Below, one piece after another: positions 7,363-16,409 of a stretch of DNA of 64,000 nucleotides. The notes under the pieces are model-generated. The model was not told the DNA's origin. It did no database searches and saw only the letters and a list, made by a program, of their open reading frames with translations. Positions within the stretch are counted from its first letter, which is position 1. Each line of letters starts with the position of its first letter. The translations under genes were made by a program, and so were the position numbers. Source of the DNA: Streptomyces gossypii (GTDB taxonomy: Bacteria > Actinomycetota > Actinomycetes > Streptomycetales > Streptomycetaceae); NCBI RefSeq assembly GCF_025165795.1, contig NZ_JAJAGO010000016.1:1-64000 (forward strand), given 5' to 3'.

Positions 7363-8895
7363 ATGGCGCAAGCGCAGACGCACGAGATCGATCCGTCCTT
7401 CCTCGAACTCCCCTTGCGCGCGCTCGCGGACGCCGCGCTCGCCCGAGCGCGGGCGCTGGGGGCGGGGCACGCGGACTTCCGGTTCGAGCGGGTCCGGGAC
7501 GCCTCGTGGCGGCTGCGTGACGCGCGCCTCGCGGGATCCTCGGACAGCACCGACTCCGGTTACGCCGTACGGGTGGTGCACGGCGGGGCCTGGGGGTTCG
7601 CCTCCGGCGTGGATCTGACGATGGACGCGGCGGCCCGGGTGGCCACCCAGGCCGTGGAGATGGCGAAGCTGTCGGCCCGGGTGATCGAGGCGGCGGGCTC
7701 AGAGGAAAGGGTCGAGCTGGCCGACGAGCCGTCGCACGGGGAGCGGACCTGGGTATCCGCGTACGAGGTCAACCCGTTCGAGGTACCGGACGCCGAGAAG
7801 ACCGGGCTGATGGCCGAGTGGAGCGAGCGGCTGCTGGGCGCCGACGGAGTCAGCCATGTCGACGCGACGCTGATGACCGTTCAGGAGAACAAGTTCTACG
7901 CCGACACGGCGGGGACGGTGACCACGCAGCAGCGGGTCAGGCTGCTGCCGCAGCTCACCGCCGTGGCGGTTGCGGAGTCCGGCGACTTCGACTCGATGCG
8001 CACGCTCGCGCCCCCGGCAGGGCGCGGCTGGGAGTACGCACGGGGCACCGGCTGGGACTGGGACGGCGAGCTGGCGCGGATGCCGGAGCTGCTCGCGGAG
8101 AAGATGCGCGCGCCCAGCGTCGAGCCGGGGGCGTACGACCTGGTGGTGGACCCGTCCAACCTCTGGCTGACCATTCACGAGTCGATCGGCCACGCCACCG
8201 AGCTGGACCGGGCGCTGGGCTATGAAGCGGCGTTCGCGGGCACCTCGTTCGCCACCTTCGACCAGCTCGGCACGTTGAAGTACGGCTCGCGGCTGATGAA
8301 TGTGACCGGTGACCGCACCACCGAGCACGGCCTGTCGACGATCGGCTATGACGACGAGGGCGTGGCGGCACAGTCCTGGGACCTGGTGCGGGACGGCACG
8401 CTGGTGGGCTACCAGCTCGACCGGCGGATCGCCAGGCTGACGGGCCTGGGCCGCTCCAACGGCTGCGCGTTCGCGGATTCGCCGAGTCATGTCCCGGTCC
8501 AGCGGATGGCGAACGTGTCGCTGCAACCCGCACCGGACGGGCCGTCCACCGAGGAGCTGATCGCCGGAGTGCGGCGCGGGGTCTTCGTCATGGGTGACCG
8601 GTCGTGGTCCATCGACATGCAGCGGTTCAACTTCCAGTTCACCGGCCAGCGTTTCTACCGGATCGAGAACGGCAGGCTGGCCGGTCAGCTGCGCAACGTG
8701 GCCTACCAGGCGACCACCACGGACTTCTGGGGCTCGATGGAGGCGGTCGGCGGCCCGCAGACCTATGTGCTCGGCGGGGCGTTCAACTGCGGCAAGGCGC
8801 AGCCCGGACAGATCGCCGCCGTCTCGCACGGCTGCCCGTCCGCGCTCTTCCGCGGCGTCAACATCCTCAACACCACCCAGGAGGCCGGTCGATGA
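7363..8895 (+). CDS. tldD: TldD-type metalloprotease subunit
   Basis: 510 residues, ATG start with CAGGAGGCG upstream. The metal-binding HExxxH motif is in TIHESIGHATELDRALGYE, and the C-terminal half carries the Cys/His-bearing strand expected of TldD (GGAFNCGKAQPGQIAAVSHG). In TldD/TldE heterodimers this subunit supplies the zinc and degrades unfolded or modified small peptides inside the dimer cavity. The gene overlaps tldE by 4 nt (ATGA), so the two subunits are probably made in equal amounts. The pair lies upstream of tyrS, as I recall from other Streptomyces, which argues for a general proteolytic role. Confidence 0.92.
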   Translation: MAQAQTHEIDPSFLELPLRALADAALARARALGAGHADFRFERVRDASWRLRDARLAGSSDSTDSGYAVRVVHGGAWGFASGVDLTMDAAARVATQAVEMAKLSARVIEAAGSEERVELADEPSHGERTWVSAYEVNPFEVPDAEKTGLMAEWSERLLGADGVSHVDATLMTVQENKFYADTAGTVTTQQRVRLLPQLTAVAVAESGDFDSMRTLAPPAGRGWEYARGTGWDWDGELARMPELLAEKMRAPSVEPGAYDLVVDPSNLWLTIHESIGHATELDRALGYEAAFAGTSFATFDQLGTLKYGSRLMNVTGDRTTEHGLSTIGYDDEGVAAQSWDLVRDGTLVGYQLDRRIARLTGLGRSNGCAFADSPSHVPVQRMANVSLQPAPDGPSTEELIAGVRRGVFVMGDRSWSIDMQRFNFQFTGQRFYRIENGRLAGQLRNVAYQATTTDFWGSMEAVGGPQTYVLGGAFNCGKAQPGQIAAVSHGCPSALFRGVNILNTTQEAGR

Positions 8896-10274
8896 GCAAG
8901 CCGCACGAGATCGTGGAGCGGGCGCTGGAGCTGTCCCGGGCGGACGGCTGTGTCGTCATCGCGGACGAGCGGTCCTCGGCCAATCTGCGCTGGGCGGGCA
9001 ACGCGCTCACCACGAACGGCGTGACGCGGGGCCGCGAGCTGACCGTCATCGCCACGGTCGACGGCGGACAGGGCACCGCCTCCGGTGTGGTTTCACGCTC
9101 CGCCGTGACGGCCGCCGAACTGGAGCCGCTGGTGCGGGCGGCGGAGGAGGCGGCCCGTGCCGCCGGACCAGCCGAGGACGCGCAGCCGCTGGTCGAGGGG
9201 GCACCCGCGTCCGCCGACTTCACCGACTCCCCCGACGAGACCTCCCCCGAGGTGTTCGCGGACTTCGCGCCCGCACTCGGCGAGTCGTTCGCACGGGCGC
9301 GGGCCGCAGAGCGCGAGCTGTACGGGTTCGCCAGCCACGAGACGGTCTCCAGCTATCTGGGCAGCTCGACCGGGCTGCGGCTGCGGCACGACCAGCCGAC
9401 GGGCACGCTGGAGCTCAACGCCAAGTCCGCGGACCGTACGAGGTCGGCCTGGGCGGGCCGGTACACCCGCGACTTCACCGACGTCGATCCGGGCGCCCTC
9501 GATGCCGAGCTGGCCCTGCGGCTGAGCTGGGCCGAGCGGCGCGTCGAGCTGCCCGCCGGACGCTACGAGACGCTGCTGCCGCCCACCGCCGTCGCTGACC
9601 TGCTGATCTACCAGCTGTGGTCCTCCGGCGCGCGGGACGCCGCCGAGGGCCGCACCGTGTTCAGCAAGCCCGGCGGGGGCACCCGGGTCGGTGACACGCT
9701 CTCCCCGCTGCCGCTGACACTGCGCAGCGATCCGGCCGCACCCGGGCTGCAGGCGGCGCCGTTCGTGATGGCGCACACCTCGGGCGACGACGTGTCGGTC
9801 TTCGACAACGGGCTGCCTCTCGCGCCCACCGACTGGGTACGGGACGGCAGGCTGGAGCGGCTGCTCAGCACCCGGCACAGCGCCGGGCTGACCGGACTGC
9901 CGGTGGCGCCGCCGATCGACAACCTGCTGCTGGACGCGGGCGGCACCGCCTCGCTGGAGGAGATGGTCTCCCGCACCGAACGCGGGCTGCTGCTGACCTG
10001 CCTGTGGTACATCCGGGAGGTGGACCCGGCGACGCTGCTGCTGACGGGGCTGACCCGGGACGGGGTCTATCTGGTGGAGGACGGCGAGGTGAAGGGCGCG
10101 GTCAACAACTTCCGGTTCAACGAGTCGCCGGTCGACCTGCTGACACGCGCCACGGAGGCGGGGCGCAGCGACCGTACGCTGCCGCGCGAGTGGTCCGACT
10201 ACTTCACCCGCGCCTCGATGCCGCCACTGCGGGTGCCGGACTTCAACATGAGTTCGGTCAGCCAGGGCGTGTGA
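8892..10274 (+). CDS. tldE: TldE/PmbA-type subunit of the TldD/E protease
   Basis: 460 residues, starting at the ATG inside the tldD stop. It has the PmbA/TldE architecture: N-terminal RWAGNALTTNGVTRGRELTV, a middle oligomerisation domain, and a C-terminal barrel with LLTCLWYIREVDPATLLLTG and GVYLVEDGEVKGAVNNFRFN. There is no HExxxH, as expected for the non-catalytic partner that positions the peptide substrate. It is followed directly by a strong GC hairpin. Confidence 0.92.
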   Translation: MSKPHEIVERALELSRADGCVVIADERSSANLRWAGNALTTNGVTRGRELTVIATVDGGQGTASGVVSRSAVTAAELEPLVRAAEEAARAAGPAEDAQPLVEGAPASADFTDSPDETSPEVFADFAPALGESFARARAAERELYGFASHETVSSYLGSSTGLRLRHDQPTGTLELNAKSADRTRSAWAGRYTRDFTDVDPGALDAELALRLSWAERRVELPAGRYETLLPPTAVADLLIYQLWSSGARDAAEGRTVFSKPGGGTRVGDTLSPLPLTLRSDPAAPGLQAAPFVMAHTSGDDVSVFDNGLPLAPTDWVRDGRLERLLSTRHSAGLTGLPVAPPIDNLLLDAGGTASLEEMVSRTERGLLLTCLWYIREVDPATLLLTGLTRDGVYLVEDGEVKGAVNNFRFNESPVDLLTRATEAGRSDRTLPREWSDYFTRASMPPLRVPDFNMSSVSQGV

Positions 10275-10296
10275 CCACCGGGCCCCCACGGTGAAC

Positions 10297-10323
10297 GCGG
10301 CGGCGGGCCGCCCGCCGCCGCGC
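10297..10323 (+). terminator. GC hairpin after tldDE
   Basis: Two perfect 12-nt arms, CGCGGCGGCGGG and CCCGCCGCCGCG, around a 3-nt loop. It lies 22 nt after the tldE stop and 81 nt before tyrS. There is no T-run, as usual for streptomycete terminators. Confidence 0.7.
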
Positions 10324-10404
10324 TGACGACGCTCCCCCTGGCGCGGGGGAGGTCGTTAGACTCGCTGTCGTCCCATCCGCAACCCGATCCCCAGGACGAC
10401 AGAC

Positions 10405-11814
10405 GTGACACGCCTCGGCGACTCCGTAACGCGCGCCAGCGAGCTGCTGGCCCAGGACCTCTCCATCGACAAGACCGTCGAGCAGTTGCTCACGGAGACC
10501 GGGTCGCGGCGTTCGCTGGATCTGAGCGATCTCTCGGCGACGGAGCAGGCCGCGCTGATCGCCGCCCGCGCGGTGGACGTGCTGCCGTCGGAGGAGAAGC
10601 TCGCCGAGACGATCGCGGCCAAGCGTGCCGAGGGCAAGGGGCTGCAGGTCAAGCTGGGCATCGACCCGACGGGGGCCGAGGTGCACCTCGGGCACGCGGT
10701 GCCCGTGATCATCCTCAGCCGCTTCCAGCGGATGGGGCACGAAGTCACCCTGATCATCGGCGACATCACCGCCAAGATCGGCGACCCGTCGGGCCGTACC
10801 GCCGAGCGCCCCGCGCTGACGGACGCGGACATCACCCGCAACCTCGCGGGCTACCGCGACCAGGTCAAGCCGTTCTTCGACTTCGAGAAGGTGCGCTTCC
10901 GGCACAACAGCGAGTGGCTGGCCGGGCTCACCTTTCCCCAGCTGATCGGCATCCTCTCCCAGGTGCCCGCCTCCCAGCTGCTGCAGCGCGACGACTTCCG
11001 CACCCGGCTGGCGGCCGGGTCGGGTCTGACCATGTCGGAGCTGATCTACCCGGTCGCGATGGCGGTGGACTCGGCGGAGATCGCGACGGACCTCGAGCTC
11101 GGCGGCATGGACCAGCTGCTCAACATGCAGATGGGCCGCAAGGTGATGGAGATCTACGGGCAGCGCCCGCAGCTGATCGCCACCAACGCGCTGATCGAGG
11201 GCACCGACGGGTCCGGCGCCAAGATGTCCAAGTCCAAGGACAACTACGTCGCGCTGAACGCGTCCGCCGAGGACGTCTTCGGCAAGATCATGTCGATTCC
11301 GGACCGGCTGATGGCCCCGTACCTGCGGGCCTGGACGGAGTGGACGGACGCCGAGATCGACTTGGCGCTCGCCCGTGTCGAGGCGAAGACGCTGCATCCG
11401 ATGGACCTCAAGCGCGTTCTGGCGGGCGATGTGGTCACCGCACTGCACGGCATCGACGCGGCGATGGCGGCGCGGCATGGCTTCGCCGCGCAGTTCTCCC
11501 GCAAGTCCTTCGCGGAGGTCGGGACGCTGCCCTCGGTGGACCTCGCCGAGCACGGCAGCGAGGGCATCGCCGCCCTGCTCAGCAAGGTGCTCGAGTTCAC
11601 TCCGAGCGCCTCGGCCGCCCGCCGGATCGCGAAGCAGAACGGGCTGCGGCTGATCGTCGAGACGGACGGCGGCCAGCGCGCGCTGGTGCTCGCGGAGGCC
11701 GACGCGTTGCGCCCGCTCGGCGAGGTGGTGCCGGAGAAGCTGGCCGAGGCGGACCTGAGCGGCGCGGTCTACCTCAAGGCCGGGCGCAAGATCGCGGAGG
11801 TCCGCGGGCTCTAG
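10405..11814 (+). CDS. tyrS: Tyrosyl-tRNA synthetase
   Basis: 469 residues from a GTG start. The class I signature motifs are present: HLGHAVP (HIGH) and KMSKSKDN (KMSKS). GLQVKLGIDPTGAEVHLGHA and LELGGMDQLLNMQMGRKVME mark the tyrosine and ATP pocket, and the C-terminus (SAARRIAKQNGLRLI to YLKAGRKIAEVRGL) is an S4-like RNA-binding domain. This is the TyrZ-like branch typical of actinobacteria. It charges tRNA-Tyr with tyrosine. The stop overlaps that of the convergent small membrane protein gene. Confidence 0.97.
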   Translation: MTRLGDSVTRASELLAQDLSIDKTVEQLLTETGSRRSLDLSDLSATEQAALIAARAVDVLPSEEKLAETIAAKRAEGKGLQVKLGIDPTGAEVHLGHAVPVIILSRFQRMGHEVTLIIGDITAKIGDPSGRTAERPALTDADITRNLAGYRDQVKPFFDFEKVRFRHNSEWLAGLTFPQLIGILSQVPASQLLQRDDFRTRLAAGSGLTMSELIYPVAMAVDSAEIATDLELGGMDQLLNMQMGRKVMEIYGQRPQLIATNALIEGTDGSGAKMSKSKDNYVALNASAEDVFGKIMSIPDRLMAPYLRAWTEWTDAEIDLALARVEAKTLHPMDLKRVLAGDVVTALHGIDAAMAARHGFAAQFSRKSFAEVGTLPSVDLAEHGSEGIAALLSKVLEFTPSASAARRIAKQNGLRLIVETDGGQRALVLAEADALRPLGEVVPEKLAEADLSGAVYLKAGRKIAEVRGL

Positions 11815-12098
11815 GGCCTGGCTCTGGCGCCCTTGTTCTTTCCTCTGAGGGTCGCCCAGAGCGGTGTGCCGAGAGCGACCACCAGGACGGCCCCGGCCAG
11901 CTGCAGCAGATGCCGGATCCAGTCGATTCCCTTCGTGTCGTCGACCCCGATACCGGAGGCGACGGCGTTCCCCAGAATGCTGCCGAGGATGCCGAAGATC
12001 ACCGTCAGCCAGAGCGGAATAGCCTGTTTGCCCGGCAGTACGGCGCGGGCGAGCACGCCCAGCACCAGTCCCACCAGGATTGCCCACAACCAGCCCAT
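11811..12098 (-). CDS. GlsB/YeaQ/YmgE-family small membrane protein
   Basis: 95 residues from the ATG at 12098, which has GGAGG 7 nt upstream; a longer frame has no such site. Three predicted membrane segments: WLWAILVGLVLGVLARAVLP, IPLWLTVIFGILGSILGNAV and LLQLAGAVLVVALGTPLWAT. The Gly-rich first two are the mark of the GlsB/YeaQ stress-response family. The function of the family is not established. It ends within the tyrS stop, so the two transcripts converge. Confidence 0.88.
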   Translation of the reverse strand: MGWLWAILVGLVLGVLARAVLPGKQAIPLWLTVIFGILGSILGNAVASGIGVDDTKGIDWIRHLLQLAGAVLVVALGTPLWATLRGKNKGARARP

Positions 12099-12295
12099 GT
12101 TCTCGCCTCCGCGGATCGGCGGGCCCGCGTACGCACCCGTGCTTGTACCTGCGCACACCTGTCAGTGTCGTACGGACGGGGCAGGGGCGCACGGCGGAAA
12201 GCGGCGCCCCCGGACACCGGAAGGGGGGTGCCCGGGCGTACCGTGGAGACGTCCGGATGCTGAGGTGGCCCGCGCTCGATCAGGTGGTGGATACG

Positions 12296-12652
12296 ATGCG
12301 CAAGCAGAAGAGTCCCGAGGTCTTCCGGATCACCGGAGCCCGGCAGGGGCTGGCGGACGACGTGCGCGGCAGGCAGCGGCGCTATGTGATCTCCATGCTG
12401 ATCCGCACTCTCTCGGTGGTGCTGACCGTGGTCCTGTGGAACGTGCAGCGACCACTGGCCGTCGTGACACTGGCGCTGGGTGTGCTATTGCCGTACGTGG
12501 CCGTGGTCATCGCCAACGCGGGCCGGGAGAACTCCCCCAGGATGCCGTCCAGCTACCTGCCGGGGCCCTCGCGCCCGATGCTCGACGCGACGACGCCCCC
12601 TCGGGAGACCGAGCGTGACGAGCCCAACAAGACGCCGCATGAACGGCGTTGA
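12296..12652 (+). CDS. DUF3099 membrane protein
   Basis: 118 residues from MRKQKSPEVFRITGARQGLA, the conserved N-terminus of DUF3099 proteins in Streptomyces; the ATG at 12296 is preferred over in-frame upstream codons for that reason. Two membrane helices follow (YVISMLIRTLSVVLTVVLWN and LAVVTLALGVLLPYVAVVIA), then a Pro-rich cytoplasmic or wall-side tail. Function unknown. It is divergent from the GlsB-type gene. Confidence 0.85.
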   Translation: MRKQKSPEVFRITGARQGLADDVRGRQRRYVISMLIRTLSVVLTVVLWNVQRPLAVVTLALGVLLPYVAVVIANAGRENSPRMPSSYLPGPSRPMLDATTPPRETERDEPNKTPHERR

Positions 12653-12772
12653 GCTGCGGAAGCCCATGTGATCCGGAAAACCTCAGAGCAATAGTGCGGT
12701 TCCGGTGCACTGCGCATGCCCCCGCATGCCATACTTCTGGAGCGCTCCGCATCCCCCGTCGGAGCGACGGAC

Positions 12773-12810
12773 CGACGCCGGGCGGCTCCCCCCGTGGCTG
12801 CCCGGCGTCG
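12773..12810. terminator. Long hairpin between the DUF3099 and Cys-rich genes
   Basis: Arms CGACGCCGGGCGGC and GCTGCCCGGCGTCG pair over 14 positions with one mismatch, with a C-rich loop. The hairpin lies 120 nt after the DUF3099 stop and 33 nt before the next start. It may end the upstream transcript or be the 5' leader of the next gene. Confidence 0.5.
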
Positions 12811-12843
12811 CCATGTGCGGGGCCCGGGTGTTGCAATAGGGCC

Positions 12844-13104
12844 GTGATCCCTGCCGAGAACCCCGAATCCCCCCTCTGCTCCGCCAAGGCCTGCCGCGCG
12901 CCCGCCGTATGGGTGCTTGCCTGGAACAATCCCAAGCTGCACACCCCTGAGCGGCGCAAGACGTGGCTCGCCTGCGACGAGCACCGCGAACACCTGTCGT
13001 CGTTCCTGAATATGCGCGGTTTCCTGAAGGACGTCGTGCTGCTGACGGACTGGGAGTCCGCCGGCGGGGAGTCCGCGGGCGGGGGCTCAGCCGCCGATGG
13101 CTGA
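12844..13104 (+). CDS. Small conserved Cys-rich protein of unknown function
   Basis: 86 residues from a GTG at 12844. The core CSAKACRAPAVWVLAWNNPK and ERRKTWLACDEHREHLSSFL is, from memory, a conserved streptomycete protein sometimes labelled acetone carboxylase without clear basis. Two N-terminal Cys and the later CxxH could bind a metal. The last residues are repeats of SAGG. It converges on moaA, and the coding regions overlap by 18 nt at the 3' ends. Confidence 0.7.
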   Translation: MIPAENPESPLCSAKACRAPAVWVLAWNNPKLHTPERRKTWLACDEHREHLSSFLNMRGFLKDVVLLTDWESAGGESAGGGSAADG

Positions 13105-14076
13105 CATCGGGCGGTCGGGCTGGATGAACGACGGGTCATCGATTCCGGCGCCCGCCTTCTTCCCCCACATCGCCAGCTTCCACAGCTCGGCGATCTCCTC
13201 GTCCTCCGCGCCGCTTCGCAGGGCAGCGCGCAGATCCGTCTCCTCCCGGGCGAACAGGCAGGTGCGCACCTGACCGTCGGCGGTGAGCCGGGTGCGGTCG
13301 CAGGCGCTGCAGAACGGGCGGGTTACCGAGGCGATGACGCCGACCCGGTGCGGACCGCCGTCGACGATCCAGCGCTCCGCGGGTGCGGACCCGCGCACCT
13401 CCTCGCCCTCGGGCGTCAGCGTGAAGCGGGTGCGCAGTGAGGCCAGGATGTCGCCGGCGGTGACCATGCCCTCGCGGTGCCAGCCGTGCTGCGCGTCGAG
13501 CGGCATCTGCTCGATGAAGCGCAGTTCGTAGTCGTGCTCGACGGCCCAGGCGAGCAGATCGGGGGCCTCGTCGTCGTTGAGCTCCGGCATCAGCACGGCG
13601 TTGACCTTGACAGGAGTCAGCCCCGCCGCGCGGCCTGCCGCCAGCCCGCGCAGCACGTCCGCGTGCCGCTTGCGGCGGGTCATCCGCTGGAAGACCTCGG
13701 GGCGGAGGGTGTCGAGCGAGACGTTGACCCTGTCGAGCCCCGCCGCGTGCAGCGCCTCGGCCGTACGCTCCAGGCCGATGCCGTTGGTGGTGAGCGACAT
13801 CCGCGGACGCGGGTCGAGCTCGGCGCAGCGCTCGATGATGCCCACCAGGCCGGGGCGGAGCAGCGGCTCACCGCCGGTGAAGCGGACCTCCTCGATGCCC
13901 AGCCGGGTCACGGCGAGGCCGATCAGGCGGACGATCTCGTCATCGCTGAGCAGATCCGGTTTGGCCAGCCACTGGAGCCCTTCTTCGGGCATGCAGTAGG
14001 TACAGCGCAGATTGCAGCGGTCTGTCAGCGATACGCGCAGGTCAGTGGCTTTCCTGCCGTATGTGTCGAGCAGCAT
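13087..14076 (-). CDS. moaA: GTP 3',8-cyclase MoaA (molybdenum cofactor biosynthesis)
   Basis: 329 residues. The radical-SAM cluster CNLRCTYC lies at residues 22-29, the GGEPLL motif follows, and the C-terminal second 4Fe-4S cluster is CSACDRTRLTADGQVRTC. The protein ends MSAIGG, keeping the conserved Gly-Gly tail needed for activity. It converts GTP to 3',8-cyclo-GTP in the first step of molybdopterin synthesis, together with MoaC, which is not in this window. It is read on the same strand as actP but separated by a large hairpin. Confidence 0.97.
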   Translation of the reverse strand: MLLDTYGRKATDLRVSLTDRCNLRCTYCMPEEGLQWLAKPDLLSDDEIVRLIGLAVTRLGIEEVRFTGGEPLLRPGLVGIIERCAELDPRPRMSLTTNGIGLERTAEALHAAGLDRVNVSLDTLRPEVFQRMTRRKRHADVLRGLAAGRAAGLTPVKVNAVLMPELNDDEAPDLLAWAVEHDYELRFIEQMPLDAQHGWHREGMVTAGDILASLRTRFTLTPEGEEVRGSAPAERWIVDGGPHRVGVIASVTRPFCSACDRTRLTADGQVRTCLFAREETDLRAALRSGAEDEEIAELWKLAMWGKKAGAGIDDPSFIQPDRPMSAIGG

Positions 14077-14119
14077 CTGGTGGCCCTCCCACGGTTGCTA
14101 CGTGCTCCGCAGCGTACGT

Positions 14120-14162
14120 GACGCCTGTGACATTCAACAGTTCGTTGAATGCCACAGGCGTC
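14120..14162 (-). terminator. Very strong hairpin between actP and moaA
   Basis: Arms GACGCCTGTGACATTCAAC and GTTGAATGCCACAGGCGTC pair over 19 positions with one mismatch and a 5-nt loop (agttc). It lies 43 nt after the actP stop and 44 nt before the moaA start on the same strand, so it is most simply the actP terminator, although a role as an operator for moaA cannot be excluded. Confidence 0.65.
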
Positions 14163-14204
14163 AACCGTCCGTACGCGGGTGCCCAGCCGGGGTCGGGCGA
14201 CCGG

Positions 14205-15830
14205 TCAGTGCGCGCCCGTACCCGTCAGGGACCGCACCTCCAGTTCGGCGAACTTCTTGCCGTCCTTGTCCTCGTCCTTGCTGAGGATCGATCCCAGCCA
14301 GCCGAGCAGGAAGCCGAGCGGGATGGAGATCAGCCCGGGGTTGCTGAGCGGGAACCACTGGAAGTCGACACCCGAGAACATCGCGTTCGGGCTGCCGGAG
14401 ACGACCGGCGAGAAGAACACCAGGAAGACGGACGAGAAGAGCCCGCCGTAGATCGACCAGAGGGAGCCCTGGGTGTTGAACCTCTTCCAGAAGAGGCTGT
14501 AGAGGAGCGTCGGCAGGTTCGCCGAGGCGGCGACCGCGAAGGCGAGCGCCACCAGGAAGGCGACGTTGAGCTTGCCCGCGAAGATGCCGAGCACGATGGC
14601 GACGGCACCGATGGCGACCGCCGCCAACCGGGCCGCGGCGACCTCCTCCTTCTCCTTCGCCTGGCCCTTGCGGATGACGTTCGCGTAGATGTCGTGCGCG
14701 AACGAGGAGGACGAGGCGAGGGTAAGACCCGCGACCACCGCCAGGATCGTGGCGAAGGCGACCGCGGAGATCAGGGCGAGCAAGGTCGCACCACCCGCCG
14801 AGTCGGCGCCGCCGCCGATCTCCTGGGCCAGCAGTGGCGCGGCGGTGTTGCCCGCCGCGTCGGAGTCGGTGATCTCCTTGTTGGAGAGCAGCGCCGCCGC
14901 GCCGAAGCCGAGCGCGATGGTCATCAGATAGAAGACGCCGATGATGCCGATCGCCCAGTTGACCGACTTACGGGCGACCTTGGCCGAGGGCACCGTGTAG
15001 AAGCGGATCAGGATGTGCGGCAGCCCGGCGGTGCCGAGGACCAGGGCCAGGCCCAGCGAGATGAAGTCGATCTTCGAGGTGGTGCTGACGCCGTACTTCA
15101 ACCCCGGCTCGAGGAAGGACGCCCCCTTGCCGCTGTTCTCCGCCGCGGCACCGAGCAGGGTGGAGATGTTCCAGTTGAACTTGTGCAGCACCAGGACGGT
15201 GATGAGCAGGGTGCCGACGATGAGCAGGCACGCCTTTATCATCTGCACCCAGGTGGTGCCCTTCATCCCGCCGATCGTGACGTAGAGGATCATCACGACG
15301 CCGACCAGCACCACGATGAGGTTCTTGCCCACGTCGCCGGTGACGCCGAGCAGCAGGGCGACAAGGGCGCCGGCGCCGACCATCTGGGCGAGCAGGTAGA
15401 AGATCGACACCACGATGGTGGACGTCCCGGCCGCCGTACGCACCGGGCGCTGGCGCATCCGGTAGGCGAGCACGTCGCCCATGGTGAAGCGGCCGGAGTT
15501 GCGCAGCGGTTCGGCGACCAGCAGCAGGGCGATCAGCCAGGCGACGAGGAACCCGATGGAGTAGAGGAAGCCGTCATAACCGGAGAGGGCGATAAGACCG
15601 GCGATCCCCAGGAAGGACGCCGCGGACATGTAGTCGCCGGAGATGGCGAGGCCGTTCTGGAAGCCGGTGAACGAGCGGCCGCCGGCGTAGAAGTCGGTGG
15701 CGTCCTTCGTACGCCGCCCGGCCCATACGGTGACGCCGAGCGTGGCGGCGACGAAGACCGAGAAGAGAGTGATGATCAGAGTGCGGTGCTCGCCTGCACC
15801 CTCCGCAGACAGCTGTACGAGCGAGTTCAC
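14205..15830 (-). CDS. actP: Cation/acetate symporter (sodium:solute symporter family)
   Basis: 541 residues with about 13 membrane helices. Characteristic motifs: ATDFYAGGRSFTGFQNGLAI near the start, SGDYMSAASFLGIAGLIALS (substrate/sodium site), and ILYVTIGGMKGTTWVQMIKA. These match ActP-type monocarboxylate symporters. It overlaps the upstream DUF485 gene by 4 nt, the usual partner arrangement. Expected role: uptake of acetate or similar short carboxylates with sodium. The exact substrate is inferred from family. Confidence 0.88.
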   Translation of the reverse strand: MNSLVQLSAEGAGEHRTLIITLFSVFVAATLGVTVWAGRRTKDATDFYAGGRSFTGFQNGLAISGDYMSAASFLGIAGLIALSGYDGFLYSIGFLVAWLIALLLVAEPLRNSGRFTMGDVLAYRMRQRPVRTAAGTSTIVVSIFYLLAQMVGAGALVALLLGVTGDVGKNLIVVLVGVVMILYVTIGGMKGTTWVQMIKACLLIVGTLLITVLVLHKFNWNISTLLGAAAENSGKGASFLEPGLKYGVSTTSKIDFISLGLALVLGTAGLPHILIRFYTVPSAKVARKSVNWAIGIIGVFYLMTIALGFGAAALLSNKEITDSDAAGNTAAPLLAQEIGGGADSAGGATLLALISAVAFATILAVVAGLTLASSSSFAHDIYANVIRKGQAKEKEEVAAARLAAVAIGAVAIVLGIFAGKLNVAFLVALAFAVAASANLPTLLYSLFWKRFNTQGSLWSIYGGLFSSVFLVFFSPVVSGSPNAMFSGVDFQWFPLSNPGLISIPLGFLLGWLGSILSKDEDKDGKKFAELEVRSLTGTGAH

Positions 15831-16177
15831 GCGCCGCCCTCCAGACGCTTCTTGATGGCCTCGGCCCGGTCATCGAGCTTGGCCTCGGCATGACGGGAAT
15901 ACCACCAGGCAATGACAAAAGTGGTCACGAACTGGGCGATACCGAATACGAAGGCGATGTTGAGATTGCCGAGCACCTTGGTGCCCATGAAATCGCCTGC
16001 ATAGTTGGACAACAGGACATAGAGGAAATACCAGATGATGAAGGCGACGGTGACGGGAAAAGCGAACGAGCGCTGCGCTCGGCGCAGTTCACCGAACTCG
16101 GCGCTTTGCTGAACCTCGAGGAAATCGGGGCGTTCCGACGGGGGATCGGAACTCGCTCCCTGCGGCAGGGTGACCAC
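15827..16177 (-). CDS. DUF485 membrane protein, symporter partner
   Basis: 116 residues. The DUF485 region (AQRSFAFPVTVAFIIWYFLY, then NLNIAFVFGIAQFVTTFVIA) gives two membrane helices and ends with WWYSRHAEAKLDDRA, a conserved cytoplasmic motif. It overlaps actP by 4 nt. In acetate-symporter operons this small subunit always precedes the transporter; its precise role is unknown. Confidence 0.9.
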   Translation of the reverse strand: MVTLPQGASSDPPSERPDFLEVQQSAEFGELRRAQRSFAFPVTVAFIIWYFLYVLLSNYAGDFMGTKVLGNLNIAFVFGIAQFVTTFVIAWWYSRHAEAKLDDRAEAIKKRLEGGA

Positions 16178-16409
16178 GGAGACTCCAGACAGAACGAGAG
16201 GGGACGAGCGGTGTGTCCTGGGTCACTTTTGGCCACACCGTCCGCGCATCGTAGAGGGACGAAGGTCCACGCAACCAGAGGGCGGCGGTCGAAAATCTGT
16301 AGCCACACCCGGTCGCGGCGATCTTTCCTGGCTGGTCCATTGCTGACCCGTACACATCAGCGATAACTTCCGGTCACCTGCAGGCACGAGCAAAGGACAT
16401 GGAGACCCC

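Noticed and set aside
7363..10274. TldD/E as evidence of a RiPP cluster
   Set aside because: No precursor peptide or modifying enzyme pair is visible nearby, and the genes are known near tyrS as housekeeping.
14061..15893. 610-codon plus-strand open frame opposite actP
   Set aside because: Rich in Glu/Gly/Asp/Arg without structure; actP on the minus strand is a well-defined transporter.
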